A DNA stretch of 64,000 nucleotides from Elmis aenea (lineage: Eukaryota > Arthropoda > Insecta > Coleoptera > Elmidae), in the NCBI GenBank assembly GCA_947652605.1, contig OX393576.1:63650966-63714965 (forward strand), read 5' to 3'. Position 1 is the stretch's first letter; each line of letters begins with the position of its first letter. Position numbers and translations under genes: made by a program. This document shows positions 10,067-22,700 of this stretch, piece after piece. The notes beneath the pieces are model-generated. The model saw only the letters and a program-made list of their open reading frames with translations. It was not told the DNA's origin and did no database searches.

Positions 10067-13000
10067 ATGGAACTATCAGAAGACCTGGAGGAACAATATT
10101 CGACGAACAGATGGTCAAAAAGGTATTCGAGTGAGGAAATACTCGGTAAACACATGGAATTTGTAACTAACGGTAATTATAACATTTGAATATCGCTCAA
10201 AAACTTTAATAAAGGTAGTCATAAAATAAAACTTTTAAGCTAAATGCAATTAGATATTATTTTTGAGTTTCATTGATGATACTCTTCGCGCAGTTAGATA
10301 ATTTTGCTTAGAACCAGTTTTGCTAATTTTTAAAATTGTATCTTTAAAAGTTACGTTTATTTTTATATGATATTTCAGTTAATGTGAAAACTACTTTAAA
10401 AGTAAATCAATTCAATTAATATACGAGTGCTATACAGGGTGTGTAGAAATTGGCGGAAGCGCTACACCTGACGATGTTCTTCGTAAAATTCTAAGTCGAA
10501 AATCTTAATACAAAAATGTTGTACCATGCTTCCTATGGCCTCAGGAACCATTTAAAGAAAAAAAAAATTGGCAACATTGCATACATTGATTTGCGTTTGG
10601 ACATTTTTTTATCAGCAATTTTTACTTAGGTATTTACAATTTTTGTTCGAACTAAAAGCCTTCAGTTCGTAAACATAGCTACAAACTTTTGGGTATCGTA
10701 AAACACAAACAAGAAATAATTACGAGAAAAACAGCGATGACAGCTAATGACAATGTTGCCATATGTATTATTTTCATTCAAATCATTGATTTACATATTT
10801 TCAACACCAATTTTTAAAAGGAAGAACACAATATCTAGGAAAAAATACTATTCTAAATTTATTTTTATTCCAAATTGCAGCTTTTTCATTAAAAAATATT
10901 AAATAATAACGCTTATTAAAGGACCAAATGTCAAAACTTTGAGGACCTCTTGCAGACACAGCAAGCATGGTACAACATTTTTGTATTAAGATTTTCGACT
11001 TAGAATTTTACCAAGAACATCGCCACGTGTAGCGCTTCCGCCAATTTTTACACACCCTGTATATTAATACGCCACCTGTCAACTCCTGATTTTCACATTT
11101 AAGATGGAAAGACCGGTCGATTACAAAATAATGTCTCACACCCTTCATCAAATTCATTAGTTGTTCACAACTATCAGTATCACGAGATTGTTTTTTGAAA
11201 TATCAGACCGTAGACAATTGTTTTATTTATCTTATATTTAATGAGTCCGTTCATCTATTATTTATTGACACAGATATTAACCCTTCATTGTAACACTTTG
11301 TTTACTTTCGTATATTTCAGCAAGTAAAGAAGCTAAAAAAACCATACCGTGTGAGTTGGATGTAGCCTATGGACCATCCGACTCTGAGAAAATGGATATA
11401 TTTGGCACAGACTTACCGCAAAGTAAATATTTTAACATAAAATATTAAAATTGTATCCCAAAATATCTTTCGCTGATTTTTTAGATTCTCCCCTATTTAT
11501 TTATGTCCATGGTGGATATTGGCAAAAGTTATCCCGCAATATATCGAGTTACATGGTAGCACCTCTTTATAAGAATAAATTCAAAGTTATAATCGTCGGA
11601 TATACGTTATGTCCTAAGGTATCATTAACAGAAATAGTAAATCAGATACAACGTGCATTTTTAAAAAGTCTTGATTATGCTGAAACCTTTAAATCCAGGT
11701 AAGCGTACATTGCGATAAAAATAAGCAGTTATGTACTTATTAATTTTTAGTTATCTTAAAGCAGGGACTAAGAACGGAACGAAAACGTTAAACGAAATTA
11801 ACCGAATTTTTTTTAAGAACGGAAACGAAATAAATATTTTCCAAAACCAGTTTTATAACTATTTAAATTTTATTTGTTGAGCACAAATGCGAATTAACCG
11901 TCTATGCTGAGGGTACCCCATAAAGCCTAAAGCAGTAAAATATCTCACTTGAAATAAGTGAGCTTCACTTTTCTCTATATACAGGGTGGTCCATACCGAA
12001 GGGCCACTATTGCGATCTCGTAAACGGCAAGAGCTACAAAGAAGTTTAAATTAGACAAATTGTTCCCCTTTCTGAAACCTACTCAGTGATACTTTAATGT
12101 TTTAAAATAGTTCCATGGCACACTAAATAATAAACAATTTCTTAAAGTCGTTAGTAACTCGTTATACTTGATGGTACACAAATATTTTTGGGAAAATAGA
12201 TGCTATTTAAGCATTACATTCTATTGTTTCAATCTTGTTAAAATTCTTAGATAAATTACAAACTTGCATTTTTTTAAATGGCATCTATAGTTGGCTATAA
12301 TTTTATGAAAAAGGGTTTTTTTTCCTTTTTAATAATACAAAATTTAATGTATTTATTTTGATATTTAGGCTCAAAGTACCTAAATAAAATTTATCAAAAA
12401 AATTCTATGAAGCTAAAAAATGCCATAAATTTAAGCAATTTTAAAACAAATAAATGTTTTCATTTTACAAAGCATAAAAAAGTCTACAACTTTTTCACCA
12501 AAATAATTTTTGTACCATCAAATATAACCGAGTTATTACCAATTTTTAAAAAAAATGCTCATTTTCATTTTTGTTTATTATCTAGCGTGCCATAAAACTT
12601 TTTTTAAACTTCAAAGCATCACTGAATAGGTCTCAGAAAGAGAAACAATTTGTCTAATTTAAACTTCTTTGTAGCTCTTACCTTTCACGAGATCCCGATA
12701 GTGTAGTGGCCCTTCTATTTGGACCACCCTGTATGTACATAAACAACTTTAATGCTTATACTTGCAATTTTGTGTTACACAAGTAACGGTACAAATATTC
12801 TTTTTTTTTCTAATATGTTAATTGGATCATCCATAAATAATATACACTTGATTGTACAACAAAAGGGCGTGTAATAATCACGTTAGTTTTAATCTTTTAA
12901 TAGTTTGAAAATTTTACATTTGACGTTGATGATCTATCTTTTGTGGTTTGTTCAAACTACGCTAAATATACGAAAATAAGTTTCACACTTTGAGGTAGCT

Positions 13001-14140
13001 TTGGATTGTTAATAAGGATGAAACCGTTTACAATTTAGCGGGGGACCAACGATTGCTAAAAAACAGAAACAAAAATTTAAATGGACTTCGTTGCAACATT
13101 TTATATCTCACATTTTATTATAATCTGAATCATATAATCGGGGTTTTGCCGCATTAATAGGGTGGCCAACACTGTCACTTTGATATGTGGTAATCGTTCT
13201 TCAGAAAAAGCTGCTCGGAGGGTAGTGAATAGAAAAAAACAGTCCTCGATTTGGTAACGACAAAAAAAAATATTAAACTGTATTAACCGTTATAAATTTC
13301 GGTTCACGAAAATGAACACACCCTACTGGGTTCGAGTAAAAATGAAATAGGTGAAAGACTTGTAAAAAGAAATCATTAAAAGTAAAAAATTAAATTAAAA
13401 TGTATATATATTATTATTTATTTGTCTCTATGCACTGGAAATTTTTCTGCGGACTTTTTGTTATTAACTACAGTTAATTACAATATAATAGCTCATTGCA
13501 TTTTTATTTTTGTTTTAGAGATAACAAAATTCAATGTCTCAACATTTTAGGGCATTCAACACAGGGTGCAGAAACATTTCAAATTTTTGTGTTACATGAA
13601 ATAACAATTTTGTACATCAAATTTGGCCTTCTTTTTAAAAATTTTCATTATAATTTCGCTGTTAATACTCTTTATATTTACTTTTTCAGAGCTATTTATC
13701 TTTGTGGTCATTCAGCTGGTGCACATCTCATCGCAAGTTTATTTCAAGAGTTTATGGGTGCTTTAGGAGAAAGGGCTTACAAAAAAATAAAAGCTGTATA
13801 TTTAATAAGCGGCGTATACGATATAATTCCTCTGATACACACGACCATCAACGATGCAATACAACTTAATTTCGCAAGTGCAAAAAAACTTAGTCCTATG
13901 CATCAAAACTTTGTGGCCAACAAGATAATACGATTTTTTTGCTTTGTTGGAGAAAATGAGAGTCCTGCGTTCCATAATCAGTCTGAGGTGTTTCACAAAA
14001 AATTGTTAGAAAATGGATATAGAAGTGATTTTTTTGTTGTTAAAAATGTGGATCATTTCGACATTGTGGAAAAGTTAAATGATGAAAATTATGAAGTAAT
14101 GAAGCTTTTTATAAATATGAACAAAAATAACATAGTTTAA
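10067..14140 (+). CDS. Kynurenine formamidase, copy B
   Basis: Paralog of the gene at 3133-4886 with the same reaction and exon structure: 10067-10172, 11321-11422, 11485-11698 and 13690-14140, encoding 290 residues. HGGYW, Ser149 in GHSAGAH and His263 in VDHF are kept, and the acid position is again Glu231 (GENESPAF). Differences from copy A include STNRW for SPSRW near the N-terminus, KVSLTEIVNQ for QASLTEIVYQ, and a different tail. No stop or frameshift is present, so both copies look functional by sequence. Introns 1 and 3 are enlarged by transposons. An upstream in-frame extension (from 9926) exists but is absent from copy A, so ATG 10067 is preferred. Confidence 0.9.
10435..11059. mobile_element. 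TA-flanked foldback MITE in intron 1 of formamidase copy B
   Basis: Inverted ends CAGGGTGTGTAGAAATTGGC and its near-complement, with the shared inner block GGCGGAAGCGCTACAC, mark a 625-bp element flanked by TA. The orthologous site in copy A (about 3503) is empty and matches the flanks exactly once one TA is removed, so the boundaries are certain. Confidence 0.9.
11982..12731. mobile_element. TA-flanked foldback element in intron 3 of copy B
   Basis: Ends CAGGGTGGTCCA and TGGACCACCCTG, flanked by TA. The arms (about 11982-12110 and 12600-12731) are inverted copies, sharing AGAGCTACAAAGAAG and TTAAATTAGACAAATTG. The interior is AT-rich without coding capacity. Just upstream (about 11763) a cagggactaagaacgg motif may be the end of another element. 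Confidence 0.85.
12732..13680. other. Rest of intron 3 of formamidase copy B
   Basis: No gene seen. A motif tagggtggccaacactg near 13158 may be a solo transposon end. The last 200 bp align with intron 3 of copy A. Confidence 0.4.
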
Positions 14141-14635
14141 CGTTAAATAATTTGAATGGAATATACACTTTAATTAAAATAAAAATAGCAAAATAGAACA
14201 ACTTTCGGATAATGAAGCCAAACGACTTTAAAAGATTTGATATTTAAGAAAAACACAGCTATACTTTCTTTAAACTCACAAACGTCTTTTGTATTGGCTG
14301 ACTATAAAATCCAAGCAAAAGGTTTCTTCTGCTGTCTGCTGTATTTATGTGGGTTTCATTTTAGTTTTAAATTTTTAGTGTTTAAAGTTATAACTATCTA
14401 AATTTGTACAACTTATGCATAATCTACAGGAATAGTCACTTAGGTAAATATATTTTTTAAATGAAAATATTGTTTCAAGTGTTTTATTAATGTTTATATT
14501 TTAAAAAAATACAATTATTACTAAAGTAATACAATTTTATTTAATGTTTTGGTAATATTTAAGATATATAGACACAATAACCAAATGTTTTCCTAAATAC
14601 ATTGTGCTCTTTAATACAAATTCAATTATGTTTAT
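14141..14635. other. Convergent 3' flanks of formamidase B and HAUS7-like gene
   Basis: AT-rich, no gene. The first 300 bp align with the 3' flank of copy A, including a probable aataaa region at about 14180. Confidence 0.4.
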
Positions 14636-15754
14636 TTATTCTTGCGCCTCTTGTAAAATAGACACCAAATCCGAAGATTTAAGTAATATTTCTTTCATTG
14701 TTTCAATATCTTCATTCTTCATACCATTTGTGTGCAGAAGTGTAGGATTGTTCTTATTGAATTTTGTTATTATGTAGATATTGCGAAAATGCTGTAATAT
14801 TAACATTAGTATATATATATTCTTTTACATTGAGACTGTTAATTACAAACCTGCAACACAGTGCATGTTTCTTCACACCATTCTGTGGCCAAATTTTCAA
14901 CATCACTCCTAAATGCGTGTGTTTTAATTTCACAATTATCTTTACAAATGCTGCCAAACAATTCTTTGAGTTCCAAGGAAAGTTCTTTCAACTGATGGTA
15001 TATTTTTGTTGTATCGATCAATGATGTATTTGTATATGTTATATTTAATAAATCTGAACAATTTTGGTTTGAGTCTATTTCGTTTTTTAAGTCTTTTATT
15101 CTTTTTTTGCAGTTGTTCAGTTTACATTCTCTTGTTTGGGAATTGATGGATTGTATTGGTCCATATGTGGGAAATAGATTGTCATCCATTTGTAGCAGTT
15201 GCTGTAAATTATCTATAGCTCTTTTAGATTGTGAAACATCAATGGTAGTAACCATTTCACAATTTTCTTGTTCTGGTAAATATTTCATAAAATCAAAGAT
15301 TCTATAAAATATATCCACCTAAAAATACATGGCATATTTTAGAGAAGTACATACAACTGAACTAACCCAAAAACAAAGTTACCATGGCATTTATTTGTTC
15401 TGGGCAGAAACAAATTGAGAGTTATTAACTTTAAATATAACTAAAGTATATCTTCATATAATTTCTTACCAACTCCTTTACAGCAAGTGATGGATCTCCT
15501 CTTACAAATTTAAGTTTTTGAGAATTAGTACAAAAACCACTCTCATAAAAATAATCTGCTAAAATATTCTCCATATTTGTTGACCAATCTTCTGACTTAA
15601 CAATATCTTCGTTGATTTTGTTGGCAATCCAGCAAAGAAGATAAAGTCTGTTTTCATTTCCAAACACATATGCAATTTCCTCATTACCCATGCCATTCAC
15701 ATTTGGATAATTGAATTGAAATAATTTTTTTTTATATTCAGCTAACACCTCCAT
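14636..15754 (-). CDS. Probable HAUS augmin-like complex subunit 7
   Basis: Minus-strand exons 15754-15470, 15318-14851 and 14791-14636 join in phase 0 to give 302 residues. The N-terminal pattern (LFQFNYPNVNG, then NENRLYLLCWIANKI, then SQKLKFVRG) matches the spacing of conserved positions in HAUS7/UIP1 (CPFLEG, EYRLEILEW, QKQLHFM). The rest is predicted mostly helical, Lys/Glu/Asn-rich. Augmin recruits gamma-tubulin to existing spindle microtubules; HAUS7 is a small subunit of that complex. It is head to head with brahma, about 1 kb between start codons. The family call is from remembered pattern similarity, not an alignment; another coiled-coil protein remains possible. The gene model itself is firm. 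Confidence 0.6.
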
Positions 15755-16763
15755 TACTAAAATACAAAAAAATCGACAATTAACTCAGGATCGAACGCAC
15801 GTCAACATTTTTTAAAACTTTTGCTGTATGATCAGTGGAATCGAATAAATTTGACAAAAGTTTGTGACGTAAAAATTAAAATGATCAGTTAACAACCAAT
15901 CTGATTCAAAAAAAAACATTCGATTATTAAACATTATTTTAAATTTCTCCGCCTATATTTTTAGCGCATGACCAACAATCATGTCCTCCTAGTGACGCGC
16001 ACGCAATATCAAACTTCTAAGGTATGTGTATCCATCCTTGTTGCACATACTAATAATAGGTTCGAGACAAGGATAGCATCTATACACCAAGCTTTCTAGA
16101 TTTGTGGTGAACATGGCGTAGATGTGTAAAAGGCAGTAATTGTGAAAGAAAGACTTTTAATTGTGGAAATACAGTCTACATACCTTCACTCGGTTATAAT
16201 GGTTGTATTCTAGGCAACTTCTAGTATAATAACAACCAGATTTTGGTAAGTACGTACACTTAAAACAGGAGTAACGCTGCTACAAAATTTTACAAAGGCC
16301 TAAAGGAAATTATGACCGGAACGAGTATCTTTTTTAAATTTTGCTTATCAGAACTTTACACTTCCCACCTCTTTACGATTATTTACCAAAATACCGGCTG
16401 CGTACGTCAACTTCTTTAACGGTTAACAACAAAGTAGTAAACGTTTAGGCGGTGCGTAACGTCTGTTGTAGTTGAACAACTTTAAATACGTTCCTGTACT
16501 CTGTACTGTCGGCGTTGCTATTTAATCGAACCCAATTTTTTTTTTCTGTCATTAATTTCTACCCCAAGCTTACTACTTTCATTTGTAAAATTATATAGAG
16601 TATAATAATTTTTAATATTTATCGTATGTTCCCTTAGCAAAATGAATAATAAGAATATATAAATAAAAATGTTATACATAGTGTGTTCCCAAATTTATGC
16701 CAAAAAAGTATGCAGTGTTAACACTTGCTAATCGTATTACAGGATAAAATAATATTTTAAAAA
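15755..16763. promoter_or_regulatory. Divergent intergenic region between HAUS7-like gene and brahma
   Basis: About 1 kb separates the two start codons and must contain both 5' ends. No TATA box is convincing. The centre (15950-16520) is less AT-rich than the flanks. An intron in the brahma 5' UTR cannot be excluded. Confidence 0.4.
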
Positions 16764-19700
16764 ATGGCTAGTCCATCACCACAAAGTAGTCCAATGCCTC
16801 CTCCTCAGGCACCAAGCCCTATGGGTCCTCCTACACAAAGCCCAGCACCACCTCCATCACCACATAGTCCATATCAAGGACCGCCGTCTTTAGGGCATGT
16901 AAATGGTCCACCTCCACCACACTCAATGCAACAAAGCCAAGCACCAGGTCATCCTGGTATGGGTCCTATGCAAAGCCCAAGTCATCAACATTCAATGGGA
17001 CCAGCTCCTCCAGGTTCTCATATGCCGCCCCAACCCCATCCTGGTTTACCTAACAGTCATCCCCATGCACCACAACCTCATCCAGGCATGCCATCCCACC
17101 CAATGGGCCCTGGTCAGAGTCATCCTGGCCCACCCCAAGGACATCCAGGTGCTCCACCACCACAAGGCCATCCAACCCATCAACTTCCACAAGGTCATCC
17201 TAGTCACATACCTGGACCACAACAAGGTCATCCTGGTGGACCACAACAAGGTCATCCTGGTGGACCACAACAAGGTCATCCTGGTGGACCACAACAAGGT
17301 CATCCTGGTGGACCTCCTCCCCAGGGACATATGGGACCAACTAATCAACCTCATCCCGGAGCTTCTCCACAATCTCATCAAGGAGGGCCACCTCCTAATC
17401 ACCCTGGTGGACCACCACCTAATCATCCAGTTGGTCCACCACAAAATCACCCAGGATTGCAATCTGGTACACCTATTCCACAAGTCCACGTAGCGCAAGG
17501 ACATCCTGGTGCTCCTCATCAACCTCATGGAGCACCTCCACCAGGTCATCTAGGTGTACCAGGTCATCCAGGGATGCAAGCTAGTGCACATCCTCATGGA
17601 ATGAATCAACCACATAACATGCAACAAGGACAACCATATCCTGGTCATACTATGCCAATGTCACACCCTCCTCAAGGACAGGTAAAATTTTATCAAATAA
17701 TACATATTTCAGTAGGATTTATTGAATAAATTAGGTTTTATATCTACACAATCAAGTTACTTTTGATGAATTATTACTCTAACATGTTCTAACAGTTTGG
17801 CATTTATTTACAATTTTGTTCTTCTGTCCTAATAAACTTAAATTTCTAATCTGCTCACTAAGTTTACTGATCATGATCAATAAGTTGTAAGTGTGGAATT
17901 CAAATAATTTTCACTTTGTTTTCCATGCAATTTTTGTTTTCATCTGCTTCTTTACTTAAAGCCACATACTGCTTTGCTAGTGTTTCAGTTGCAGCTCCCA
18001 AGAAATTTGGCTTCATGACGTCAAACTCGTCTCCTAAAATCATAATTGTACAATTTGATTGTAGCTAATATCATTCTAAATGTACCATTTGTATCACACA
18101 CATAACCCCCAGCCTCCCTTAAAATGACAACACCAGCTGCTGCATCCCATGGATATAATCCATCAGCTTGGTATGCATCAGTAGCCCCATTTGCCACGTA
18201 ACACAAACCTATAGCAGCACTTCCCATAGAACGAATGCTAAAATAACAAAATATTTCTTAATTAAAATTTTGGTTGAGGTTTTTCCAGGCAAAGAATTTA
18301 TGCACTCGAGCTGTTTAAAATTTTAATGGTATACACAACACATTGTTGTTCAAGCTTACCCTTGAATCACCTCCATCATACGGGAAAAACGTCTTATATA
18401 CATTTCTCTATATTCATCATTTCTTGCCAAAGACAATTCGTAATTGATGACCGATTTTGTAATATCTGTAACAAAGATAAATTGAATTAATCGCACTAAT
18501 CTGAAACATTGAATGGATAAGTTGGTGGAAAATGCCTTGTATAAAAATTACTTTAAATTTTAGTTCAAAATTTATAACAAATAATACATTTTACACTTTA
18601 AATATGACTGTTATTATTTTCAATTAACATTTTTCTGCCATTTCATATCAGTACTTGCATAAGACTTTTATCATCAACTTTTAGTAAAATTCATTTCAAT
18701 TGTACCTTCTAGTTTACTTGTATAAATCCTCTTTCCATTCAAGTAAGCACCTTTTCCTCTAATGGCAGTGAACAACTCATTTAAAAATGGATTAAACACA
18801 ATTCCAATCACCAACTCCTTATTGATTGCAAATCCCACAGATATGCAAGAAAAAGGAAATTTTCGCACAAAATTTGCAGTACCATCTATGGGATCGATGA
18901 TCCATGTTGGTTCATCCGTTAATGGAGGCATTTCATTTTTAGCCGATGTCTCCTCTTCATTTATAAACCTGTTATTAAAAAATTACCCAAGGTTTAAGAC
19001 AATATTTAAACAAAATATTTACTTGTGGTCGGGAAACTTGCTTTTAATACTTTGTACCAATATTTCTTCAACTTTTATGTCGTATTCTGTCACCAGCATC
19101 CATTGCACTTCTTTTGTTTCGAAGGTAATGTTTTTTGCCTCAAGAATAACCTGTAATTTTATCGTATTTCATGCAGTAATTTATATAATTTGCACATGGA
19201 ATTATATTAAAGCAGTTTAACTTACTTTTCCAGCATCTTTAACCAATTTTAAAACGTAATCAAAATAATAATTTAAATTTTCAATCATTTTTCAGCTTTT
19301 AATATAACTGCACCGTATTAATTCACAGAAGGTTAAATGCTAACTAAAATGTAGCTGCTGTTTTTCTGTTAAAATCCTTGAATGTGGTAAAATACTTTTA
19401 ACTTTGTATAATTAAAGATTATTATGTACTTTATACAAGCAATCAAAATGTGTCATATCTCATTACAGGAAAAGTATTGTTCTTTTGATAATGTATATTT
19501 GTTAACATCTTTTAATATTTATATAAGAAAAGACTTTAATTAATATAATAAAGATGCAGTAGTTACAGCTCAAAATTAGATCATTTTATCTGCCATTACC
19601 AGCTGAATGCAGATATTTTTTAGGGTAAATTAAACATTGCCTTTTTTTAAATTTAAGTAATAACCAGTCAACTAGGGTAATTCCGATTTATAAATATACA

Positions 19701-22700
19701 TAATTAGTAATACTTAAACATGGGTTTTAGTTTGTTTTAGTTACCTAATTATTTAAATGTTATTTAAATACCTTTTACTTTACCTTGAAATAATTTTTAT
19801 ATTGTAATATTATAACGTGATAGTTGATTTTCCTTGAATATGTGTTTTTTTTTTGTATGTCTTACATTGCATTAATATGAAATCAGTATTGCAAATTAAT
19901 GACAAAAAGTTCTGGAAATTAGTCACAACTTTTTTTATTTGTTTATATTTAGATTACTGGAACTACATTTACACATTTCTTGACATAATTTTAGCAGTAG
20001 CCCACAGTGCTGCAAATCCCTTTATAATCGTTAACACTTAATTTTAGACTATTTACATAACTTATTTTATTACTAAAGAACTCTCAACGTTTCTGTTATT
20101 TGAGTAGTGAATTGTGCCACAATGAAAAATACAGCCGTCTAGTACTATAGATATGAAAATACACAAATAATAAATTAACTACATACAGGTTGTATGTTAA
20201 TGAAACAGATAAGCAATAGGGGCACGCATTAGAATGTTTTTTAATTAATTACATCACCAACTAATTACATTTGCATAGATTAAGCAACTTTCTTTAGACG
20301 TTGCTGATTTTGTATGGTGATGTTAATTTTGTTTACAGTGAGGTTTTAAATGCTTTTCATGCAATTATCTCTATTAATTAATAATTTTTAATATTAACAT
20401 TGTAATGTACCAAAAATAGATTCATGAAATGCTATGTTTAATGAAACACCCAAACACTAGACACTGCTAGAGTTCTTTAAACTATTTCTATTTAATCTAA
20501 GACAGTAGACAATTACATTTCTCATATTTCTTAGAACCCTTCTTCATCGCCTGGGCCACAAGGTCCACCATCTGGACCCATGATGGGTCAACAAGGACAG
20601 CCAGGACCACAGGGTCAAGAAAATCTTAACGCTCTTCAAAGAGCAATCGATTCTATGGAAGAAAAAGGGATGCAAGAAGATCCTCGATATTCTCAGCTAC
20701 TATCCTTGCGTGCTCGGACTAATGGAAATAATTCTGCATTCAGCCACTTACAGATGCAACAACTTCGGTAATTTCCATGTCACTAGCATGTACTATTAAA
20801 GCTTATTAATTATGTGGGAAAACATTGCGGCATCACTTAGCAAAATCGAAACTTCATATTTAAAATTAACTAATCGATAGCATTATTTTTGGCAATAATA
20901 AGACATTAATGTGTGATTTAAAAAGTCACTAATAGAGTATGAAATTATAGAGTGCAAATAATGGCGTATCGAATGATAGCCCGTAATCAACCACTTACGC
21001 AGCAAATGGCAATGGCAGTTCAAGGAAAACGTGCTGATGGTACGCCACAATGTCCGACTCCACCACCATCAAATCCTTATCAGGCCCAAGGAGGCCCCAA
21101 TCTAGGTCAACAGGTATGTTTCAAAATAAATCGTGTGCAATAATAACTCCAGAATGCAATAAGTAATATATTACTGAAATACTTTTATTACTAAAAATTA
21201 ATAAAGCCAATAATAATGCTAAAATTATTTATAAAAATAGTATCGGTAATGCTGTAGAAGTTCCTTGAATAACAGGGTTGGCCTGATTTAAATCAGCTGA
21301 TTTTTTTAAATTAAAATCATGATCTAAATGAATTATTTTTTTTACGATTTAACGTCACACGCCACATGTATATTAAATGCACGTTTTACTTGCACCTGCT
21401 TAAACAACCGCTAGTGAAATACGCCGGAAATATTGCCTATTGGCTTCTTATAGTTCGGGAGGAAATAAAGTGTCTACAGAAACTTTCTTGTTAGAGACGC
21501 ATTCTGGTAGATTTACTTTGTAAATTTTCACTATAATAATAAATTTTAGGGTCAAAAGATCTACAGCCTTATTCAAAAATTCTGCAACAATTGAAAAAGT
21601 TTTTTATTATCGATTTCTCAACAAATTTAAATTCTGATAAAAGTTTATGCATGACCTAAAACTAATTTTAAAGATTTTAAAAAAAAATTATATGACTCTA
21701 GATTTTAACGATTTTAAAAATATTCGCAAAAGTAAAGTGCCCCTATTTTAAGAGGGAAAAAATTGCTCAGAAATCAAAAATGTGACAATACGAAATTTAA
21801 CGTTAAAATTTCATTTTTGAATTTTATAGTAATGTCAACATTCAAAAAGTTTGCAACTAATGGGAAGTCTTGTTATCGATTTCTCGTAAAATTTTATTCT
21901 TGAGAAGAGTTGGTGCATGGTATAAAACTAATTTTAATTTTAAAAAATCTCTATAAAAATTCGTACGACACTAGCTTTTGGCGATTTTAGAAATATCTGC
22001 AAGATTAAAGTGCCCTTTTTTTAAGAGAAGTTAAAAAAATTCAGAATAAACGATAATTTATATTTTGTAAAACTTTTAAATTCCAAAAATTTTTTTAACT
22101 TTTTGAAAATTAGTTGTAAAAACGGAAAATAGTCGTTTCTTTTAAAACAAAACTTGATTTTTTAAATTTAAATCAATGATTTTTGATTTTTTTAATAAAA
22201 ATTAAATTTTGCCCAACCCTGTAGAATATTGATAGTCTTATTTCACGGAACATATATTTACAATGCTTCTCTACAAAAAAAAAAAAAATGCACAGGCAAA
22301 ATAATGACTAATTTTTTCTTAAATGAATTTTAATTAAACTCATTAATTTTTGTAGTTCAAATCTCGTTTATTAATTATCAAAGAAATAACTTTTGTGTTA
22401 GTAACTTGTTGAAAAGTAAGTCATTTAGTTTAATAGCTTAGTTAATTAAGCTTCTATTTTAGGTAACAAGCTATTAACTGGCACATATTTATTTATATTT
22501 ACTTTTTTATTTATTTAGTTTGTATGCTGTGCACTTAGTTTTTATAATCAGTATTGATCTTCTTATGCTATGCTTTGTTTTCTATTAATTCTTTCTTGTG
22601 CTTGTAGAAAGCATTACACATCTTATTTAGATTTTGAGTAGACGCATGATTAAAGCAATAATTAGTTGCTATTACATTGTATTAGTTGTATTATTTGAGG

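Larger units (their letters stand above)
9893..14455 (+). repeat. Segmental tandem duplication, copy B (expanded by insertions)
   Basis: Second copy of the segment at 2958-5210, in the same orientation. It is twice as long because a 625-bp element sits in intron 1, a 750-bp element in intron 3, and intron 3 holds about 1 kb of further sequence not present in copy A. Exons align to copy A with occasional replacements. Confidence 0.85.

Noticed and set aside
16903..17493. 196-residue frame overlapping brahma exon 1 in another phase
   Set aside because: Shadow frame kept open by the same repeat; the in-phase frame matches Brahma and splices correctly.
17046..17549. Long antisense frame rich in Trp, Met and Arg
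   Set aside because: It is the reverse reading of the repetitive brahma exon 1 and has no domain.
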